64,000 nt of DNA from the NCBI GenBank assembly GCA_030748415.1, contig JASMMA010000004.1, positions 86,501-150,500 on the forward strand, written 5' to 3'. The notes under the pieces were generated by a model that ran no database searches, had not been told where the DNA came from, and was given only the letters and a program-made list of their open reading frames with translations. The translations under genes were made by a program, and so were the position numbers. Each line of letters begins with the position of its first letter. The first letter of the stretch is position 1. Of the stretch, positions 20,751-29,985 are shown in pieces. This stretch comes from Planctomycetota bacterium (GTDB lineage: Bacteria > Planctomycetota > UBA1135).

Positions 20751-21670
20751 TCTTTTGTCCACTCGGTTGGGAGCTCACCTTGGAAAGAGTAGGACTCTTC
20801 CTCTGAAGGGAATTCGCCCTCTCGAATATCATCGGCGAGATGTCCGAGCGCTTTTCTGATTTCATCAGCGAGATTTGCGTAGCGACGCACGAACTTGGGT
20901 TGAGGCCCAACAGACAATCCAACGACATCGTGGAAGACCAAGATTTGCCCATCGCAGCCATCGCCAGCTCCAATGCCTATCGTTGGGATTTGTATTTTTT
21001 GAGTGATTGCGGATGCGACTTCAGTGGGGACCCCTTCCAAAACAACTGCAAACGCGCCAGCTTCCTGAAGAGCAAAGGCATCTTGAAGAAGTCCTTCGGC
21101 TCCATCAAGGTTGCGTCCTTGTATGCGGTAGCCGCCGCGGAGGTTGTAGGACTGGGGGAGAAGGCCAATGTGTCCAAGGACTGGAATATCTGCATTGACA
21201 AGGGCCTCAACTAAATGGGCTCGCTTTTGACCGCCTTCAATTTTAACTGCTTGAGCGCCGCCTTCTCGAACTAGGCGGAAAGCATTGCGGAGTGTTTCTT
21301 CTTGGCTAATGTGGTAAGTGCCAAAAGGCATATCGGCTACAACAAGTGGTCGGTCAACTGCTCGTTTCACGGCGCGAGTCGCTGAAATGATTTGATCCAA
21401 TGAAATTTTTAAAGTTGTTGCATGGCCCAAAACCACATTGGCCATGCTGTCGCCAACTAGGATTAAATCGAATCCAGCTTCATCCACTAGGCGGGCCGTT
21501 GGAGAATCATAAGCCGTCAAAGCCAGAATCTTTTGCCCTGTCCCCTTTCGGGCAAGAATTCCAGGGGCGGTTACCTTGGAGGGGATTGGCTTTTCCGCAG
21601 TTTGCGAAGCGGGGTTTGAGGTCTTGGGCATGTGCCCACCGTAGAGGGATGTTTCCTGGGAGTCGGTCAT
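20747..21670 (-). CDS. panB: 3-methyl-2-oxobutanoate hydroxymethyltransferase
   Basis: ILALTAYDSPTARLVDEAGFDLILVGDSMANVVLGHATTLKISLDQIISATRAVKRA...VADMPFGTY...GHIGLLPQS...VLVFHD. Confidence 0.95.
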   Translation of the reverse strand: MTDSQETSLYGGHMPKTSNPASQTAEKPIPSKVTAPGILARKGTGQKILALTAYDSPTARLVDEAGFDLILVGDSMANVVLGHATTLKISLDQIISATRAVKRAVDRPLVVADMPFGTYHISQEETLRNAFRLVREGGAQAVKIEGGQKRAHLVEALVNADIPVLGHIGLLPQSYNLRGGYRIQGRNLDGAEGLLQDAFALQEAGAFAVVLEGVPTEVASAITQKIQIPTIGIGAGDGCDGQILVFHDVVGLSVGPQPKFVRRYANLADEIRKALGHLADDIREGEFPSEEESYSFQGELPTEWTKD

Positions 21671-21732
21671 GGCAGGGAGGGGGGATGTCCCCGGATGCGT
21701 AGTTTAGCCATCCATGGTTACAATGGGGGCCC

Positions 21733-23004
21733 ATGTCTTTCCCCTCTAAATTCCTCCTTCTGACTTGGATGGCTCCGTTATTGATGGCTTCTTGCTCTTC
21801 TTCGGGAGAACGAGACCCATCTCCCTGGTTCATTGACGATCAATTGCCCTCAGCCTTCGAACAAACACAACCTGGTGTTTCAAATGAAAACCAGGCGAAT
21901 AGTTTTATTGAAGAACCTGTGCAAGGGGAGCAGAAAACAAGCCTAAATGAGCTTGCTCAACAAATCCTACATACGCCCGGTGAGGAGGACTCAGGTTTTC
22001 AATTCGGTACTGTGCTGGAGGCAGCAGGAGATTTCTCTTCGGCAGACCGTTCTCCTGGTATCCCTCGTTCAGGCCGGTTTAATAAAATCCGCATGAGGAG
22101 TGTAGAAATCAATGGCGAAGGCTCTGTTGGAGATTATGCCGATGCAAGATTTGCAATTGACATGTCTGATGGTGGTTCGGGTTCGGACTTTATTCTCAGA
22201 GAAGCAACCGCCTGGCTGAACATCATGCCATCTGGCTATCGATTGCGTGTCGGGAAGTACTTTGCCGATGTCGGTTCATGGAATGGCGTATATCTTCGCG
22301 ACTTTCCGTCTCCGAACTTGGATGGAGTGCGCCGAGAATTTTTGGGTGGAAACATGGCCGTTACAGGCGCTGAGCTTCATGGCGGCGAATCTGAAGATGG
22401 GTTCCGCTGGTCTTTGGGAATAGCAACTGATGTTGAGCGCCAGGATCCCGATGAGCCAGAGAATGGAACTGGAAGGACTGTTTCCTTGAACCGGATGGGA
22501 TTGAAAAATTGGGGCGCAAGCACCCGCCTTCAGTGGGGAGAACCGGAATCGGTTCAATTTGGAACTAGCGCATGGTTCTCGCCGGGAGAGGTCTGGACCG
22601 CAGATGGAACCACCGAAGAATTGCAAACAGTTTTATTGGATGTCGATGCCAGTCTCCCATTCCTTGGTGGCCAGCTCTCTGGTGAAATTTGGATGAAGCG
22701 TGGCGAGACCTATGACTCTGCTGGCGATGATCGTGCGAGCGCAACAGGATATTGGGGGACTTGGAGTACGGATCTCAGCACAAATTGGTTCTTGAATGCC
22801 CTCGGATCTCACTGGGAACATTTCCGGTCTCTGGAAAATAACGCTGGCCATTACTACTCGGGTAGCCTCGGTTACCGAATCAACGACAACCAACGCCTCC
22901 GCCTCTCCCTCTCCCACGAAAACCCCGGCCTCGGCTGGCAAAAATATTACGCCATCGGCTTCCAATGGATACTGAACCCGACCCTTTTTAACGATAAAAA
23001 ATGA
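21733..23004 (+). CDS. Porin-like outer-membrane beta-barrel protein (putative lipoprotein)
   Basis: Lipobox-like LLMASCSSS; alternating beta-strand pattern, FILREATAWLNIMPSGYRLRVGKYFADVG, C-terminal YYAIGFQWILNPTLFNDKK. Confidence 0.6.
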   Translation: MSFPSKFLLLTWMAPLLMASCSSSGERDPSPWFIDDQLPSAFEQTQPGVSNENQANSFIEEPVQGEQKTSLNELAQQILHTPGEEDSGFQFGTVLEAAGDFSSADRSPGIPRSGRFNKIRMRSVEINGEGSVGDYADARFAIDMSDGGSGSDFILREATAWLNIMPSGYRLRVGKYFADVGSWNGVYLRDFPSPNLDGVRREFLGGNMAVTGAELHGGESEDGFRWSLGIATDVERQDPDEPENGTGRTVSLNRMGLKNWGASTRLQWGEPESVQFGTSAWFSPGEVWTADGTTEELQTVLLDVDASLPFLGGQLSGEIWMKRGETYDSAGDDRASATGYWGTWSTDLSTNWFLNALGSHWEHFRSLENNAGHYYSGSLGYRINDNQRLRLSLSHENPGLGWQKYYAIGFQWILNPTLFNDKK

Positions 23005-23012
23005 CCCGGCTC
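22969..23012 (+). repeat. Left arm of 44-bp inverted repeat
   Basis: atactgaacccgaccctttttaacgataaaaaatgacccggctc; reverse complement of 24116-24159 with 2 mismatches. Confidence 0.95.
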
Positions 23013-24095
23013 CCAGAGCCTCACGAGGTATGCCCGTCGAAGGGGCGGCTTGAAGGGCTCGATCTCGCTCGCTGCTTGGCCATCTTTGCAATGGTGTATG
23101 TGAATTATGAAGTGGTCTTGGCCTTTGGGGTGAAAGAGCCGTTCTGGATGCGCTCCCTGGCTTCGGCTTTTGAGGGTAGGGCATCTGCTTTGTTTGTCAT
23201 GCTGGCTGGTATCGGGCTCACGATGCTAAATTGCCCACGGTCAATCTTTCGCCGAGGTGTTTTTCTTCTTGTTTTTGGGTATTTATGGCAAGTTGTGTGG
23301 CCTGGCGACATTTTGCATTTCTATGCTTTTTATCTTTTTGCCGGCGCAGCAGTTCTAAAGTGCTCAGCTAAGGCTCTTCTCTTTTTTGCCTTGTTGGTTA
23401 CCTTGGGTTTTCTTGCCATGTTCAACTTGTTAGATTACGGGGCGGGATGGGACTGGTTGAATTTGGAATACACATCCTTCTGGGAACCTTCGGGTCAAAT
23501 TCGAAACTTGTTTTTCAATGGTTGGCATCCGCTTTTCCCTTGGCTAGCCTTTCTTTTTGTGGGAATGGCCCTTGGAAAATGGGGGATTGCTGAAGAAAAA
23601 AAATGCCGCAAGGCTCTTCTCTGGAGTGCCATTGTCTTTCTTGTTGTTTCCGTTGCTTCCAACTTCCTTAGCCAGCTTGAAGATAATCGCCCTCCTTTTG
23701 AAAAGATTGATTTCTGGTACAAATCGCCTGAATCCCTTTTTGGAACTGACTCGCTCCCCCCAGTTCCAGGCTATGTTATTTCGGCGGGAGCAAGCTCGGT
23801 TTTCATTATGGCTATTTGTTTAGAATTGGGGCGGCGAGAGATCCTCAAGAAATACCTCCAGCCTCTTGTCGTGACTGGGCAATTTGCCCTTAGCCTATAT
23901 ATCGCTCATATCCTATTTCTTTACGGGGGAGACTTAAATCCAAGCCCTGGGACAGAGCTTTCGACCGCTGGATGGAGGGCCCTTTATTTTTGTGTCTTTG
24001 CCCTCCTATTCGCAAACCTATGGCCTCGCCGCTGGCGAAAAGGCCCACTGGAATATCTCATGCGGCTTACTACGAAACCTGATAAAGCAAGATAG
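23001..24095 (+). CDS. Multi-TM acyltransferase-like membrane protein (heparan-alpha-glucosaminide N-acetyltransferase-like / DUF1624-DUF418-like)
   Basis: RLEGLDLARCLAIFAMVYVNYEVVLAFG...FEGRASALFVMLAGIGLTML; many TM helices; start ATGA overlaps porin stop inside the inverted repeat. Confidence 0.65.
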   Translation: MTRLPEPHEVCPSKGRLEGLDLARCLAIFAMVYVNYEVVLAFGVKEPFWMRSLASAFEGRASALFVMLAGIGLTMLNCPRSIFRRGVFLLVFGYLWQVVWPGDILHFYAFYLFAGAAVLKCSAKALLFFALLVTLGFLAMFNLLDYGAGWDWLNLEYTSFWEPSGQIRNLFFNGWHPLFPWLAFLFVGMALGKWGIAEEKKCRKALLWSAIVFLVVSVASNFLSQLEDNRPPFEKIDFWYKSPESLFGTDSLPPVPGYVISAGASSVFIMAICLELGRREILKKYLQPLVVTGQFALSLYIAHILFLYGGDLNPSPGTELSTAGWRALYFCVFALLFANLWPRRWRKGPLEYLMRLTTKPDKAR

Positions 24096-24115
24096 GTCTG
24101 GAAACTGAGCAACCT

Positions 24116-24159
24116 GAGCCGGGTTATTTTTTATCGGTAAAAAGGGTCGGGTTCAGTAT
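24116..24159 (-). repeat. Right arm of 44-bp inverted repeat
   Basis: gagccgggttattttttatcggtaaaaagggtcgggttcagtat. Confidence 0.95.
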
Positions 24160-25503
24160 GAGGGCGGTGGAGGTTCGGCCGTGGGAGCCTTTGGGGAGAG
24201 AGGTGTTTTGGGAGATATAGGGCATAGGGGCGCGGAAGCCGAGTTTTTTGGCGAGGAGTTTGAATGCAATACGAGCCTTGACCAGAGGAATGGAGTTGTC
24301 CAAGAAAAGTTCGCAGGGGTCGAAGCCAGGTTTTTTGTGAATATTGACCGTGCGAGCGAAGTCCGGCTCCGGTTCATCTTCAAGCCAGTAGGGGTAAGCA
24401 AACCACCAGCCTTCTTTTGCAATGCAAAACAACTCCCCTGAGCGAGGATGGTTTAAACCCAGTCCGCTTTGTTCTTTTTTATCAAGAACTTTTTCTACAC
24501 CATCCTGGTGAGAAAGAAGTTCCTTTACGAGCGGAAGATCGGTTTCCTTCGACACATAAACATGGGCGCATTGGTGGTCGCAAACGGCGAAGGCGCGCGA
24601 ATTGCCAGGGTCCAACAAGGAACCGTTTCGCGCAGGGTGGATTTTCAGAAATCCCTCTCTTCGAAGGCAACGATTAAGGAATGCTGCCTGAGAAACAGCT
24701 TCAATTCCATATTCAGAAAGAACAACGACATCGATTCCGTTTCCATTCGCATAATCTAAAAGCCGCCCAGCTTGATTGTCCACTTCCTTGCAAGCCCGCC
24801 GAGCTTCCAAACTATCAGGCCCGAACCTTTGAAGGTCATAATCCAAGTGCGGAAGATAGGAAAGGCAAAGGCCCGGTCGCTCCTCTTTCAAAACATCCAA
24901 GGTGGCATCCACAATCCACCGAGTACTTTGGATGCCGGCGGCGGGCCCCCAGAAATTAAAGAGGGGGAAATCCCCGTATCGTTGAATGAGCCGGTTTCGT
25001 ACTTTGCTCGGGTTGGAGTGAATGTCTGGCCCCTTACGGCCGTCTGCCCAGTAAGTCGGGCGTGGAGTCACGCTGATGTCTGCTCGGCTGGGAAGATTCC
25101 ACCACCAAAACAACTGAGCAGTTTGGGAGCCGGGATGAGCTTGCCGCCATTTTTCGTGAATGGTGTCACCTTGGAGAAGGTTCGCGGACTGGGGCCACAT
25201 CCGAACCTCTCCATAATCCCGGTCGTACCAACCATTTCCCACGATTCCATGTTGCGCAGGCCGTGCATCCGTCAATAAATCTGCCTGCACCGAAGCAGTT
25301 ACCGCCGGAAGACCAGGGTTCCATTCTTTTAAACCATGAAGAGTTGCGAACGCCTCCAGCCTCGGCATGGCTCCGTTTTTCAGCAAGCTGGATGTCAGAC
25401 CGACGACATTTAGGATGAGGAGGCGTTTCACAGCCGAAAATCCTATCATTTGCTGCAATGTGGCATGTTCCAAATCCCTAGAAGATGAGAAAGAACCCAC
25501 CAC
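24124..25503 (-). CDS. Alkaline phosphatase superfamily protein (type I phosphodiesterase/nucleotide pyrophosphatase-like)
   Basis: LLILNVVGLTSSLLKNGAMPRLEAF; SVQADLLTDARPAQHGIVGNGWYDRDYGEV; VVVLSEYGIEAVSQ; LPKGSHGRT. Confidence 0.82.
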   Translation of the reverse strand: MVGSFSSSRDLEHATLQQMIGFSAVKRLLILNVVGLTSSLLKNGAMPRLEAFATLHGLKEWNPGLPAVTASVQADLLTDARPAQHGIVGNGWYDRDYGEVRMWPQSANLLQGDTIHEKWRQAHPGSQTAQLFWWWNLPSRADISVTPRPTYWADGRKGPDIHSNPSKVRNRLIQRYGDFPLFNFWGPAAGIQSTRWIVDATLDVLKEERPGLCLSYLPHLDYDLQRFGPDSLEARRACKEVDNQAGRLLDYANGNGIDVVVLSEYGIEAVSQAAFLNRCLRREGFLKIHPARNGSLLDPGNSRAFAVCDHQCAHVYVSKETDLPLVKELLSHQDGVEKVLDKKEQSGLGLNHPRSGELFCIAKEGWWFAYPYWLEDEPEPDFARTVNIHKKPGFDPCELFLDNSIPLVKARIAFKLLAKKLGFRAPMPYISQNTSLPKGSHGRTSTALILNPTLFTDKK

Positions 25504-25527
25504 TAAGGCTCGTCTAGACTGAAGGAA

Positions 25528-26016
25528 ATGATGACACGCCTCCTCCCAGCCTTCTGCTTATTTCTTTTAGCTGCCGGTGCATTGCAGGCGGTTCTATCCC
25601 AGGAACCCCAAGACATGCAAGCACCCGGTATTGTCCAAGTATCCCCACCTCAATTGCCGCATTGGGATTCCTTTGTTCTTCAGAGCGGTGTCCCCGAGAC
25701 CTTGCTCACCGTTCCTGCCGGGTCCCGTTTTGTGTTGACCGACCTTTGGACCATGCGTCATGAAGAATTCCAAGACCATGTTATTTCAGACAAAGATCGC
25801 TTTTGGCTTGAAAGGGTTCTGGTTGAATCTCGCAAGGTGGCTTTTGATGCCCGTATGGATGAAGCTCCCAACCCCATTTCGTGGACCACTGGAATTTCTT
25901 TTGGCCCCGGTAGCCGCCTTGTATTTCAGTATGAATTTGCCGGCGAGGGCAAAGAGAATTGGCTGCGCCGCATCCACTTCACCGGCTACTTTGAGAAAAT
26001 CAGGGCAAACTCCTAG
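25528..26016 (+). CDS. Hypothetical secreted protein
   Basis: N-terminal signal peptide (LLPAFCLFLLAAGALQAVLS); no recognised domain. Confidence 0.6.
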   Translation: MMTRLLPAFCLFLLAAGALQAVLSQEPQDMQAPGIVQVSPPQLPHWDSFVLQSGVPETLLTVPAGSRFVLTDLWTMRHEEFQDHVISDKDRFWLERVLVESRKVAFDARMDEAPNPISWTTGISFGPGSRLVFQYEFAGEGKENWLRRIHFTGYFEKIRANS

Positions 26017-26035
26017 CCGGTTCTCAAAACACAAC

Positions 26036-26614
26036 TTAGTCTCTGAGCTTCAGTAAGGGTTGTCCTTCTTGGACATCTTCCCCGTCTTGAACCAAAAACT
26101 TTTCAATCACAGCAGATTCTGGAAAATCCGAGCTTGAAGGATATTTCACAGGGTTAAAAGTTTTCATAACCTCTAACAAGCCAACGGTCTTCCCAGGAGA
26201 AAGGGAATCTCCGTCCTCAGCATAAAGTGGAGAACTTGGATCGGGGCGCCTGTAAAACCTGCCCGCTTGAGGAGCGCGCATTTGAAGAGCACCCTCTGAC
26301 TCGGCTTCACTTTCAGCCGGAGAAATCTCTGCAGGCTTTCCTTCACGAAGGATGCGAAGCATCGTTTGGCCATATTCCAATGGAAGGTTCTTTTGTTCAG
26401 GGGCTGAGGAGTCCACAAAGCCTTGAACTCCTTTTGGGAGTATCAATGCCCAAGCTCGATTCAAAACAAAAAGGGTACCAGCACCCGTTGTGGAATCTAG
26501 GCGATCTCCTTTTTCAGGAACATTTCCCCAGAGGCCTACTCCAGGAGAGCAAAGCTCCCAACCGCTTCCATCGGCAAGGGGTTTTAGCAATAGCTCAAGT
26601 TGAAGTTTGGGCAT
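26036..26614 (-). CDS. Biotin carboxyl carrier protein-like (biotin/lipoyl attachment domain)
   Basis: GLLEVMKTFNPVKYPSSSDFPESAVIEKFLVQDGEDVQEGQPLLKL, biotinyl-lysine motif; TGATG overlap with carboxyltransferase. Confidence 0.85.
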   Translation of the reverse strand: MPKLQLELLLKPLADGSGWELCSPGVGLWGNVPEKGDRLDSTTGAGTLFVLNRAWALILPKGVQGFVDSSAPEQKNLPLEYGQTMLRILREGKPAEISPAESEAESEGALQMRAPQAGRFYRRPDPSSPLYAEDGDSLSPGKTVGLLEVMKTFNPVKYPSSSDFPESAVIEKFLVQDGEDVQEGQPLLKLRD

Positions 26615-28350
26615 CAGGATTTCTCGGTCAGAACAGCCAAGTCGTGGAGCGACCAGATTCGTGGGTTTTTAATACGACGAACACCTTGGGCTTGATAGCT
26701 CGCTTCAACTAAACACTCGAGCCATGGCCGAAGTTCGGATGGGAGAACAATTTCATCGGTATCCCTTTGACTTGCAGCTTTGTAAGGATCCATATCGCCT
26801 TCGATGCGGGCTTCTACAGCAGCCATGCCCGATTCAATCGCCGCCCGCTCATCAGGGTCGTCGGTCGCAATTCCAAACTCATCATCAAGTTTGGTGTTGT
26901 AAGTCGCAATCGCCAAAGTGCGCCCCTCCATTACGGATTGTCTGGAAATGGGAGTCGATAATTGTAAAACCGGTTCATAGGGAAGGCCCGCCATGGCGTA
27001 GTAGCCAGCTCCCGATGCTTTCCGAAGGAGGACCGTAAACATCGGAGTGGAGTTAGTGCTATTGGTGTAAATCAGATTAGAGCCATAACCCAATAAACCA
27101 TGTGCTTCGGCTTCGGCACCGATATCAAAACCACTTACATCTTGAAGCCATACAACAGGAATTCCATCGGAATCACAAGCCCGAGAAAAAGCCGAACACT
27201 TTGCAATTCCTTCTTTGTAGAGAATTCCGCCAGGCTTCACTTTCCCTTTATGTTCTGGGTCGGGAACCGGCCCTTGAACATTGGCAATAAAACCGCAGTA
27301 AAGACCATTGATTCGGCCCACTCCGGTCACGATTTCTTGACCACGGTGGGGGAGGATTTCCCAAAAAAGAGAGCGGTCAACTAAGCGGGCAAGGACTTCC
27401 CGAACATCATAAAAAGTGCGGTGATCGCTGGGAAAGAGCGAGTCCAGCTCAGAAGGAGGGAATTGAGGAGGAGCAGGTGCCACGCCACCGCGACGAAAAT
27501 CTGCGCCGCATGCTGAAGTGCGAGAAACTTCGGCCCGAAGGGCTGTAATACAAGCATCATCATCAGGAACGCGCTCATCGGCGCATGCGGATTGATGCAC
27601 ATGAACTTCAGGGCCACCGATGTCCAGCGAAGTTAAATTTTGAGATTTGGCACCCTTAATAAGAGCGGCACCAGCAATCACCATGTAAGCTTGTTCAGTC
27701 ATATAAACTCGATCAGAAATAATGGGCATGTAGCCGCCACCCGCAATGCAATCTCCAAAGACACCTGCAATTTGCGGAACGCCCTCAGCGGAGAGCTGGG
27801 AGTTTTTCATAAAAATATGGCCCGCACCTGTCCGCCCTGGGAAGGAACGGGATTGCTCTGGTAAGAAGAGACCAGAGCAATCCACCAGATAAACAACGGG
27901 AATCCGTAATCGTAGAGCTACTTCTTGGGCGCGTTCAATTTTTTCTGGTGTTTGCGGCCACCATGAACCAGAGGCAACGGTGTTGTCATTTGCAATCACC
28001 ATCACCCACCGCTCTTCGACTTTAGTCAGAACGGTGAGAACCCCGGCACCAGGGGACTCAAGAGTTCGTCCTGCCTGGTCAAAGTCCACACTCCAGTTGA
28101 CAAAAGAACCAACGGGGTGCACTGGAGAGTTTGTGTCACGAAGAGCATCGACCCGTTCCCAAGCGGTCAGTTTTCCTTTTTGGTGGACCCGCTGGGAATA
28201 TTTCTCTCCCCACCCCACCTGAACTGTTGTGCGGCGTTCAAAAAGCTCTTCTGCCTTCTTGTCAAGGTATGCAGTGTTCCTTTCGATTTCATCAACTTCA
28301 AGGAACTGGTTTCGTTGAGAACCAAGCGGATGGAGGGGGACATGAGCCAT
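26614..28350 (-). CDS. Acyl-CoA carboxylase carboxyltransferase subunit, glutaconyl-CoA decarboxylase alpha (GcdA)-like
   Basis: [104 protein letters not shown]. Confidence 0.9.
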   Translation of the reverse strand: MAHVPLHPLGSQRNQFLEVDEIERNTAYLDKKAEELFERRTTVQVGWGEKYSQRVHQKGKLTAWERVDALRDTNSPVHPVGSFVNWSVDFDQAGRTLESPGAGVLTVLTKVEERWVMVIANDNTVASGSWWPQTPEKIERAQEVALRLRIPVVYLVDCSGLFLPEQSRSFPGRTGAGHIFMKNSQLSAEGVPQIAGVFGDCIAGGGYMPIISDRVYMTEQAYMVIAGAALIKGAKSQNLTSLDIGGPEVHVHQSACADERVPDDDACITALRAEVSRTSACGADFRRGGVAPAPPQFPPSELDSLFPSDHRTFYDVREVLARLVDRSLFWEILPHRGQEIVTGVGRINGLYCGFIANVQGPVPDPEHKGKVKPGGILYKEGIAKCSAFSRACDSDGIPVVWLQDVSGFDIGAEAEAHGLLGYGSNLIYTNSTNSTPMFTVLLRKASGAGYYAMAGLPYEPVLQLSTPISRQSVMEGRTLAIATYNTKLDDEFGIATDDPDERAAIESGMAAVEARIEGDMDPYKAASQRDTDEIVLPSELRPWLECLVEASYQAQGVRRIKNPRIWSLHDLAVLTEKS

Positions 28351-28362
28351 GTGTCGTTTAAT

Positions 28363-29985
28363 CTATCGTGGCGATGGTTCCGGAAACGCGGAATAAGGGG
28401 CAGCGGTTCTTTCGCTTTGAGCCTCTTCTGCGTAGCCCAGGGCCTCAAGAAACTCGCGTTCCTCTTCAGTTTGGTGTGGTGGCCGAAGAAGTGAAGCATC
28501 GGAGCGTGGCACTTTCAATGCCGCAGATTCTGACCGAGAGAAATCAGATTGGAATGCAGCCATTGCCTTAAGCCAACGAGGGTCATTCGAGGAAAGCGGT
28601 GAACGCTCTTTGGGGTCAACTCTCAAATCAAAAACTTGAATTGCAGGCTGTCCGGTGGATGGGTGTCGAATCACTTGCAATGAGCCCGAAGCATCGTTTG
28701 AAGTGAAGGCGCGCAATATGCTGAAGTTCTGGTTTCGCCACGAATCCTGGATGTTCATGCCACGAGTCGAGAAAACTTGGAGTCGTGAAAGGGCGCCACC
28801 GTTACCAGGGCTTCCATGAATCAATGGGCGAAGGCTTCGGCCTTCCCCGAAAGGCATCTGTGAAAGGCCCGAATAGTCCAAGAGAGTGTCTGCCACGTCA
28901 TGGATTCTTGCTACTGCCCCGACGCGCTTGCTTGCTTTGGTTTTCAGTGCATTTGGAAGCTTCAAAATCAAGGGGATTTGGACCATTTCTGAATGCAAAG
29001 TACGCGCGTGGGTAATGCCCCCATGGTCAAAGAACTCTTCACCGTGGTCTGATGTCAAAATAACGAGTGTGTTTTCCCAGAGCCCCTTTTCTTTTAGCGC
29101 ATTAAAAACACGCTCCAATTGTGAATCCAGAAGGTGGATTTCGGCATCGTAGAGTGCACGAATGTGAGCTAGGTCACGGTTCGTAACGGCTTGTTGTCGA
29201 TGGGGACCAACGACTGCTTTTTCAGTCCAGTCACGACCATTCACCGAGCCAGCATAAGTAGGGTCAAATTGGTGGGCAATTTCAGAATCAACTTCTTCTG
29301 GTACATAGTCGTGGTGGACATCAAAGTAGTGAAGGAAAAGGAAAAAGGGCTTGCTGTCATCGGAAGAGTTGAGTTGAGCAAGAGCCATATCGGTAATGCG
29401 TTCGCCACTTGAGTCGTAGCGAAGAATTATTTTTCTGAGCCGCGCTAATCGCCGAGAATCCCACTCAATCCCTGGTGCTATTTCTTGAACACGCTCCTGT
29501 TCTTTCATCACGCGCTCTCGAGTTTCTTCGGCATTCAGGATTCCAGATTGATATATGTCGAAACCTCGATCAAACCCATGGCGTGGATCTAGCCATCCAC
29601 CACTAAAGAAACCCCAAGTTTGCCAACCACCTTCCCGAAATTTTTCCGCCAGCATAGGGTGGAGGGGGTCAACCATTCGGCTTGCTGCCTCCACGCCATG
29701 GGCGCGGTCATCCATTCCGGTCATGAGTGCAGCATGAGAAGGCAATGTCCACGAAGAAGTTGAGAACGCGTTTTCAAAGAGAATCCCCTCATCTGCAAGT
29801 TGGTCGATGGCAGGGGAAACCGGAATTGTTGGGGCAAACTCAGGAGCGTGCCCATAGCACCCTAAGTGGTCTCTTCTCAAAGAATCGATGCTAATTACGA
29901 CCACATTGTGAGCAGGGCTACGCGAAGACGTGCTGCACTCGCAAAAAAGAAGAGCAAAGAAAACAGGAATGCAGACCTTAGGCAT
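28363..29985 (-). CDS. Sulfatase-family (alkaline phosphatase superfamily) hydrolase, probable lipoprotein
   Basis: VVVISIDSLRRDHLGCYG; FSTSSWTLPSHAALMTG; LVILTSDHGEEFFDHGGITHARTLHSEMVQIPLILK. Canonical CxPxR formylglycine motif absent. Confidence 0.88.
   Translation of the reverse strand: MPKVCIPVFFALLFCECSTSSRSPAHNVVVISIDSLRRDHLGCYGHAPEFAPTIPVSPAIDQLADEGILFENAFSTSSWTLPSHAALMTGMDDRAHGVEAASRMVDPLHPMLAEKFREGGWQTWGFFSGGWLDPRHGFDRGFDIYQSGILNAEETRERVMKEQERVQEIAPGIEWDSRRLARLRKIILRYDSSGERITDMALAQLNSSDDSKPFFLFLHYFDVHHDYVPEEVDSEIAHQFDPTYAGSVNGRDWTEKAVVGPHRQQAVTNRDLAHIRALYDAEIHLLDSQLERVFNALKEKGLWENTLVILTSDHGEEFFDHGGITHARTLHSEMVQIPLILKLPNALKTKASKRVGAVARIHDVADTLLDYSGLSQMPFGEGRSLRPLIHGSPGNGGALSRLQVFSTRGMNIQDSWRNQNFSILRAFTSNDASGSLQVIRHPSTGQPAIQVFDLRVDPKERSPLSSNDPRWLKAMAAFQSDFSRSESAALKVPRSDASLLRPPHQTEEEREFLEALGYAEEAQSERTAAPYSAFPEPSPR

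Noticed and set aside
24772-25278. 168-aa + strand ORF
   Set aside because: Antisense to the phosphatase-superfamily gene; no motif.
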